Shown here: piece after piece, positions 57,337-64,000 of the stretch
Layout: each line of letters begins with the position of its first letter
Position numbering within the stretch: the first letter of the stretch is position 1
NCBI GenBank assembly: GCA_973895155.1
Contig: OZ316891.1
Location: forward strand, 21,824,001 to 21,888,000
DNA length: 64,000 nucleotides
Source of the DNA: Marsupella aquatica
Lineage: Eukaryota; Marchantiophyta
Reading direction: 5' to 3'
The notes under the pieces: model-generated
Databases searched by the model: none
What the model was told of the DNA's origin: nothing
The model's input: the letters and a program-made list of their open reading frames with translations, nothing else
Made by a program: the position numbers and the translations under genes

Positions 57337-59050
57337 TTGATCGTTTAGAAGCCATGCCTGGAAAAGATGTGGACTCTTTGAGGGAACAAATTGTGGCCCG
57401 AGACTTCAACAATATAGATATGCATTTTGAGTTCGCTCAAAGTTTTATTGGTCAATTTGGTTGACAAAAGTTGGAGACAAGTTTGATCTAGAGGTTCAAA
57501 GGCGGCAAGCAAACGCTATGTGTATCATTTTTTTGTCGATCAAGAGTTGTCAAATCATGATTTGTATTTTTGGATTTATCCTTTGTGTTGGGTTGGGCAA
57601 GCATAAGTCAAGATGCAAGTGGAAACGTTACATTTCTAGAGTAATCTATGTATCCTGCAGCCACAATTCACCCAAAGCGGGACCTCTCTGCTTGGGAAGT
57701 CTTCAATATTTGTCCTTGGTATCTTAATAGTGATCAGTGGTCCACTGCTTTTGATTAGACTGAGAAGTCTGCTAATGCAAAGATTATGAAGGGGGAAGAG
57801 CTAGCCAAAGTATATTCTTTCATAAATAAATTTTGGGCCAGTGGAGAAGGAAGATCTTGCTTGCAGCGTGTTCATGGAAGATGTTTGTTCTCGGCAAGGC
57901 GGTAATATTGACCGCACCAGAGAGTCAAAGGGAAAGGCCACTGTTGTTTTGAAAGCAGATTCTCATAAAGTCACAATGTCACAACTCAGTTTGAAACCAA
58001 ATAAGTAGTCGCAGCAAGGCTCGCTTGCAATATAGGATCATTTTAATATTCTTCCTGTTATTTTGGTAAAATTGTCTAAATCATCTTTTTTTTCAAAAAG
58101 GAAACATTCGACAAGTGATGTGTCCCAAGATCCAAAAGAGGAGAATGAGGCGGAAGGTAGAGAAATATATTCCTGAAGAGAGTCCAGTTTTGAAGCAGAC
58201 TTTAAAGAGGGCAGCTGATTTGGGAACTCAGCTCAAAGAAGAAGAAAAGAGCTTGGCAGGTCATTGATCGTGTCATGCCGAGGGACAATGCCTCTTATGC
58301 ACATCGGCATGTCCCTCGCATGCCCGCTAGGTATGTAGTTAGGGCTAGTGTACTACTTGAGTTAGCAACATGTTCTTGTAGCAAGCTAGTCTGGGCCGTT
58401 CTTGAAGCAAACATGCTTGTTAGTGAGACACCAGGACTTTGCTTACTTAGGGCATGCCTTTCTTTGTTAGTTTTCACTTCTTCTTGAATCTCTGTTGATA
58501 GAGCTCAGACAGTGCTCGTCGGTTTGGTACATGGGATTCACGAAGTGATTCATTAGATGTTCCCAATCGATCTTGGCATCTCGCCGGTTTTCGATTCAAT
58601 TTCAGTACGCTTGTTTATCTTACGCCTTTTATTCAAGAAGAACTGTCAAGATAGCAGTGCCCTAGGGAATCACTCGTTGGATTATTAGAACGGGGTGCGA
58701 ACAAATGAAGGTTCTTTTTAATCTTGTTGGTGTAATAATTATAATCAAAAATTTGTAATAAAGGCGTTTAAAAATCCAATTTTGGTAAAAATATTAGTTT
58801 TTATATTCAGCAAGGTATTTAAAAATTTGTCAAAGCCATATAATCAAGGGTACAAGGGTATTTTTAATTGAATTTATTTTTTAATTTATTTTTTCAAATT
58901 TCATTAGTTTGTTCTCACGTGTTTTAGGGGTTTTACTCTAAGTGATTCCCCAGGGTAGTGGTGAGGGGAAGAAGATTGCTTGTGACAATTTTGACAATTT
59001 TTGGTGAAGCCATTGCAATTTCTTCGACAAACATCGGAGCGACGGACTGA
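57337..59050. other. Transposon debris and AT-rich spacer
   Basis: Short open stretches on + (for example 57340-57465, reading LEAMPGKDVDSLREQIVARD) look like remains of a protein gene, but I do not recognise it and many stops follow. 58700-58920 is very AT-rich. No intact gene. Confidence 0.4.
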
Positions 59051-59059
59051 AAGTTATGG

Positions 59060-60614
59060 GTTTATGTTGTTATGTGTATACTTAAGTGTATACACATATC
59101 AATGCTCTTGACGGGGTCCGGAGTTCCCTTTCCGGTTGCATCCACAACGCCTTTGCTGCTTCCGACTGTCACTGCCGATTGTTGCCGACTGCCAACCTGC
59201 TACCGCAAATTGCTTCCGGCTGCTGCACAGGGCGTTGCGCCTTTGCTTCCATTTCTAGCGACCTTTTGGGAGTTTGGGGCCCCTTTTTTGTAGGTTTGTA
59301 TGGCCATTTCCCAGCCACAGCTACTGCGTGACCACCTTTGGACTGCCTCGGCCACCGACTACTTCCTGGCTGCATAGGGCCGCGCGCTAGTTTTTCTTTC
59401 GGCCCTTTCTTACACCCTTTTTGCCTCCATTGCCTTGCCATTCCTTCCGCTTTGGTGTGCAGGCTGTGCATAGGGTTTTAGCATTAAAGCAGGGGAGGGG
59501 GAATTCAATTAGACTCCCTTCTCTTGGGAGTAGGTTCACCCGTGGCTAGGCAGGAGCGCAAGGAGAGGGCACAAAGCCCTATGAAGCTTTAAAGGAGGGG
59601 GAGCGAGTGCCAGGAGAGGGCACGAGGCCCTATGAAGCATTAAAGGGGGAGGGGAGGGAAGTACATACGACTCCTTCCCTCAGGAGTCCTCTTGCAGGGC
59701 ACGAAGCCCATCCAACAGCGTTAAGGAGGGGAGGGGGAAGCGAGTGCCAAGAGAGGGCTTGAGGCCCTAGGCAACATTAAAGGAGGGGAGGGGAGTTCAA
59801 TTTGAACTCCCTCACATGGGAGTCTTTTGCTAGGGCACGAGGCCCTATGAAGCATTAAAGGGGGAGGGGAGGGGAGTTCGTAGCCCCCCTCTTCGGGAGC
59901 TCATAAGGAGGGTGGAGGGTGCTCAAAGCCCTATGCAGGGCCCGAGCCCATTAAGGGGCCCGTTTCTTCTTCCTTGCCTCACCGGCTCCCCGTTTCTGTT
60001 TTCTTTTTGCCTTGCCCTTTGCCACCCGACTGTCAGTGAATAGGGCACCAATTCTCCTTTTTGCCTTGCCACTGCCATCGCGAGTTGTCTCCGTATTTCT
60101 TTCTCGGGGTCTGGTTGCTACATAGGGATGCGAGCCTGGTTTGTGTAGACACCTCTCGCTTGTGCATACACATTGGGGACCCCTTTTTGCCGTTTCCTCT
60201 TGGTTTCGTTCGCTTCATTATTTTGACCCTTTTAGGCAAGGCCCCGATGCCCCGATGCCCCGATGCCCCGGCCTCCTTGCCTCACACCGTTTGTTTCATT
60301 GTGGGTTAATTTTCTAGCCTTGGGGCTGCCATTTCTTTTTCTTGTCAGTTTCTTTCCCGACAGCACCTCACACCACCAGAAAAAGAGGGGGGGGGGGGTG
60401 GAGACATATCCTGTTGCTACCATTTCCAATTTGGCATCTTGGGTACTGTCACACAACATGTCAGCAGACAAGCCGGGAGGTAGCAGCTCACCGCCACCAA
60501 CACCCCGGTACCACTTACGGAGTGATCCACGACCGTTGGTGCCAATTTTATTGGAATCTCAATAATTTCAATGGCGTCAGTAGATAGCAGCAACACCCAC
60601 ATCACGCAACCCTT
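59060..60614 (+). other. GC-rich leader upstream of gag
   Basis: GC-rich region without a supported gene. It contains degenerate repeats (59475-59960) and a GATGCCCC run (60245-60270). By position it may be LTR and 5' UTR of the gag-bearing element, but no TG...CA borders or primer site were recognised. Confidence 0.4.
59475..59960 (+). repeat. Degenerate repeats of about 90-115 bp in the leader
   Basis: Recurring blocks AGGGCACGAGGCCCTATGAA, GCATTAAAGGGGGAGGGGAG and GAACTCCCT / GGGAGT pairs, about five times. The ACTCC...GGAGT halves could form hairpins. Confidence 0.75.
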
Positions 60615-62900
60615 ATGCTACATTTGGCAGTCGCTTCACCACTACCCCAAAGCCTGCTATTGCTTCTTTACCCTTTACTTCTTCTGCATCAATGGTTGTT
60701 CCAGCTTCACCGACATACAACATGGCCGTCAGCCACTCATCTGGCCGCATTGAGCGCTTTAGCAAGCGGCCAGACTGTTTCTTTGCGTGAGTTCAAATCC
60801 ACTTTCTACACTGTCATTTACAAATTGGAGTTGATGTATGGCAGCAATTTCACAAATGCATTTGTATTTAAGCAACTAGCCAGGTATGTGCACCATGAGG
60901 CTTTGGATGTGTATGAGTAGCACTCTCAACGGCTGCTTGCTGTCACACAATTGCCTAACCTTGCCTATGCCAGTGCAATTGCGGTAGCCTCACAATTGGC
61001 CTTATAGAATGCCATTGCAGCCCATGCTGCTGCTCTTGCCACTTCCCCTCCTACTCTAGTTCCTACCATTGCGCCAGTTACTCCCACTGTGAGTCTTGGC
61101 ACAGGCTACATCGGGCATTTCTCCCACCATTGATTCCCATGCCTTTGCTGATCCAATGGCTGAGTTTTTCCAGGTTCTTGAATTAGAATTCCCAATCAAG
61201 AGTGCTGACAAAATCATGCAGTTGGCCACCTTTGTGAGGCAGCGCGCTGAAACACTGAAGATGATGTATTGTCGGCTTCTCAAGCTGAAAGAGGACACCC
61301 AGAGCATCACTGACCTAGAGGCTCGGGGGTCTCACTATATGGGGACCTCCCCATTGCCTGCAACGTTTTTAGGCCTCGGACCCCCTAAAATGTAAGAAAA
61401 AAAATTTATTTTTTAACCCCTATAAAGTTGGAATATTCTTGGAATATTCTAAAATTTGGATTAAAAAGACCCTTATATTCTTATAAGTCTCAAAATTGAA
61501 TTTAAAAGACCCTATTGTTCTTCTACAAAAATTCTTAAGTCTTCCCTTAGAACCAATAAAATGACCCTATCCTTCGTCGCACGTGATATGCCATTTTTGT
61601 GGAAGTGAGACCCCCGAGCCTAGAGGCTGCTCATTGCTATCTTCATGCATCGGAGGGCACACCAGCTCTCCATTCGCAAGTGTTGCAGCAAGAATTCTCA
61701 GAGTTTGGAGATAGCTACACATTTCTCAATATCTATGAAACTGCTGAGAAACTTGAGTTGGCCCATGCACATTATGAGGCCAGTATTGCGTGTCCATCGT
61801 GATCCAGGTATCAGGCTGTTGCCTCCACACTGGCCACTCCTTCCAGTGTACCACAATATGGTCCAATACCAAGCAAGCACATGCTGCTTTCATGCTGCCA
61901 TCGTGCAACTATTGTGGTAACCCTAATCACAAGGCTAATGAATGTGATATTATTGCTGAGGACCTATCTTGTGATTTTTGTGGGAAAATGGGCCATTTGG
62001 AGGCAATTTGTTTTGCCAAATTCCTAGAGAGGAAGCAGCTACGACAACAGGCCCCTCATCCTGCTCCTGCTTCCACTCCCCCACCAGCTAGGAGGGCTCC
62101 TATTGCCTCAGTTGCTCCTCCTTCCAGTGGCAAAGCACCCGGTGCCAACAAATCGCCCAAGCAGCAACAGAAGCAACCAGCTCAGAAGGAGGCTCACAAC
62201 GCACAGGCAACTCAACTCCAATCTCTGACTCATGAGGTTAAGTCCTTACGTGCCAAACTTGCCAACATCAAAGGCAAGTCCACTGCCTCTATTGGTCCTT
62301 CTCAACCGGCTGGTCACGTGCAACCCATCCCTGGTCCAGGCACCATTGATAGTTCAACACCTCTACCTCGCTTTTTCTATGGCTTGCCATTTGATGCTCA
62401 TATGGGTGAGCATGTGTTGTCCTCTGCTACACAGCTTGGCCTTACAGCAAAATTTTCAGATTCATTCTGCCCATCCTATTTTGCTTACCAGCACGCTAGT
62501 ACTGCCTCTCGTACTGCTCCCACACGCCGCATTGTACAGGCTGATGGTGTTGCTGCCGGTCCTATGACTAGAGCTAAGGATGCTTGAGCTGTCATGCCCT
62601 AATCTTTTTAGCCACTCATGCTTGCTAAAGAGCGCATCTTGTTGGCGAGGGGGGAGGGAGCTGCAGCTACATCCATTCCACCACCAGGTGTTGCTGACAT
62701 TTCACAGGGAGTTGTTTCTCTTGAGCTGCTTGAGCATTTCACCTCTGGTATGGCACAAAGGATTCTTACAACACTTTTTAGTTGCCATGATTTACAATTG
62801 GATGCTAGAGCTCTCATCAAAGCGCTAGAGGGTTCACTACATTCTTCATCAGCCCCTGTGACACCGGTTTTGGAGGTCCAATCTCATGAACATACTGGAC
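60615..62900 (+). pseudogene. Gag of the methyltransferase retroelement family, two zinc knuckles, broken
   Basis: Gag forms the particle and packages RNA. Capsid-like part: SLREFKSTFYTVIYKLELMY, then FKQLARYVHHEALDVYE and FFQVLELEFPIKSADKIMQL. It is interrupted by a MITE (61322-61618), continuing at LEAAHCYLHASEG. Two CCHC knuckles: CNYCGNPNHKANEC and CDFCGKMGHLEAIC (about 61905-62010). A Pro/Ala/Lys linker and coiled coil (QLQSLTHEVKSLRAKLANIK) follow. Stops: TAG 60918-60920, TAG 61005-61007, TGA 61800-61802, three in 62585-62617; frameshifts near 61095 and 61875. The tail (VTPVLEVQSHEHTG) equals that at 50294-50475 on minus, which links it to the protease-methyltransferase pol. It is cut at 62900 by the LTR-like insertion. 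Confidence 0.85.
61322..61618. mobile_element. 297-bp hAT-type MITE, copy 2, inserted in gag
   Basis: Perfect inverted ends CTCGGGGGTCTCAC and GTGAGACCCCCGAG, flanked by the 8-bp duplication CCTAGAGG (61314-61321 and 61619-61626). Removing it and one target copy rejoins the gag frame. Same orientation and length as the copy at 41920. Confidence 0.95.
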
Positions 62901-64000
62901 TGTGACAGGGCCCCAAACCCGATAGTAACTCAGTGATGACTTATAATAGCGTATATAGGTAGAAAGATAAGTAGGTGTAGTAAAAGTGGTTGGATTTTCA
63001 AATTTTTTATTTTTGTTAGTTCTAATAAATGGATGCGACAACTGGAGGCCGGAGTTGAGAGGGGTGTAGGGCGGTGATGGATGACAAGGGAACCATTGAG
63101 GGGGTACAAGGAGGCCACAAGGCAGTCCAAGGACTTGGAGCCAAGGTGTGGGCATCTTGGAGGGGTGGGGGCTGGTCGGAGGCTCCACGTTTGACGCAAA
63201 ATGGGAAGAATGACCAAAATATAGAAAACATTGAAACTTAAAACAGACGTTGCTGCGCTAGTACTATTCCAAACATGGTCATGTTTGGATTCATTTTGAA
63301 GCCCTCAATGAGCCCCATGCGAAACTGAGGTTCTCTAGTTGATTTTAGGTTCATATCAAACAGTGACATCTTGAGGGACCTCAATGCCCGTAAAACGACA
63401 AACTAAGCAATCTTGGAGTAGTGATGGTGGGAGGGCCCTTAGAAGGGAGGGGTTCCCACACTTGTGTTCCCCTTCACCCTTTGTGTGGTTCTCACATGGT
63501 TTTTGCTCTCTTTCCCTTCCCCACTCCGTAGAGGGGCACTCCGTAGAAGAACACATCCGTAGAATGGGCCCTCACACTTTCTTCCTTCCCTTTTTCTTTA
63601 TTCTCACTTGTGGGGTTTCTACCCATACCTAAACCCTAAACCCTTTCCCTCTTGTGCTTGCTTCCACCGTGTGTACGGACCCTAGTTGTACAAACATCAG
63701 ATTTTCGACCATCTCAAAATCAGGAGTCTACGGGCTTGTTGGAAAGAGCTCGTTGAGCTGAATCCAACGATGTGTCACACGGCCAAAACAGAGCTAAGAC
63801 GAGGGAGATACAACAAATCGCGATTTTTGAGAATACGGGGATTTTGAGGCCGTACGGACGTCCGTATGGCAGGAAGTCCCGGCTTTGGAAGGAGGAGGTA
63901 GCAACACATACGGGGAACCCGTGATCCGTGTTTTGCAAAGCTGGGGCCCCTTGGTGTTGTACGGACGAAACGGAGGGAGACGGTCCCCTGAAAACTTAAA
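62714..64000 (+). repeat. Inverted copy of 49189-50475 (gag tail plus LTR-like insertion)
   Basis: Reverse complement of 49189-50475 with a constant coordinate sum of 113189 and only a few substitutions by eye. 62714-62900 is gag, then the LTR-like insertion (TGTGACAGGG) starts at 62901 behind the target TGGAC and runs off the window. It is the same insertion at the same base of the host retroelement. Confidence 0.92.
62901..64000 (+). mobile_element. LTR-like insertion, first 1100 bp (continues beyond window)
   Basis: Same element as 47640-50288, here on +. Starts TGTGACAGGG, with target TGGAC at 62896-62900. Contains a short CCCTAAACCCTAAACCC stretch near 63630. The other end should lie about 1.55 kb past the window. 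Confidence 0.8.

Noticed and set aside
58275-58487. 70-codon Leu/Cys-rich frame
   Set aside because: No homologous frame, no domain, probably within LTR-like debris.

Overview
Origin. The window looks like nuclear DNA of a streptophyte (land plant or charophyte alga). It carries plant-type CACTA (En/Spm) transposons with spliced TNP2 and TNPA-like genes, Ty3/gypsy LTR retrotransposons, EDM2-like PHD fingers and GT-AG introns. I see no rRNA or tRNA gene, no CRISPR array and no gene I can assign with confidence to single-copy host function. The species cannot be told from the sequence. There is one 100-base assembly gap (13068-13167).

Layout, left part. 1-4524 is a decayed Ty3/gypsy element on + (protease tail, RT, RNase H, integrase), then an LTR and the start of a 5' leader ORF. 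That leader ORF is split at 4524 by a CACTA transposon and resumes at 30184: the 3-bp target duplication GAG and matching CACTA ends (4525 and 30180) prove one insertion. Inside lie two apparently identical copies of the transposase half (4525-13067 and 13388-21930), separated by the N gap and a 220-bp orphan zinc-finger fragment. This is probably a scaffolding artefact over a single element of about 16.8 kb. Reading on the minus strand, the element encodes cargo (a Cys-rich protein, an EDM2-like PHD protein, a tandem-BRCT protein), then TNP2 (3 exons), then a TNPA-like protein (10 exons) rich in GW/WG dipeptides.

Middle part. 30342-31770 is the leader and LTR of a related Ty3 element on minus. 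31834-42229 holds a second CACTA-like system: a broken minus-strand TNPA-like candidate, 470-bp tandem repeats, a two-exon SET-domain gene embedded at the head of a + strand TNP2 gene, and a TTCGCAA-rich subterminal zone ending in TAGTG.

Right part. 43322-50475 (minus) is a Ty3/gypsy polyprotein in the order protease, C5-DNA methyltransferase, RT, RNase H, integrase. It is interrupted by a 2.65-kb LTR-like insertion (47640-50288). 53.8-55.2 kb is the 3' relic of a third CACTA element, followed by a series of spaced palindromes. 60615-62900 (+) is the gag, with two zinc knuckles, of the same methyltransferase retroelement family. It runs into the same LTR-like insertion at the same site (62901 to the window end), so 62714-64000 is an inverted repeat of 49189-50475. 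Two copies of a 297-bp hAT-type MITE sit at 41920 and 61322.

Theme. Three different transposons in one window carry chromatin or silencing-related modules: a cytosine-5 DNA methyltransferase, a SET domain, PHD and BRCT domains, and an Argonaute-hook-like GW region. Their use against host silencing is my inference; the domains themselves are read from the sequence.
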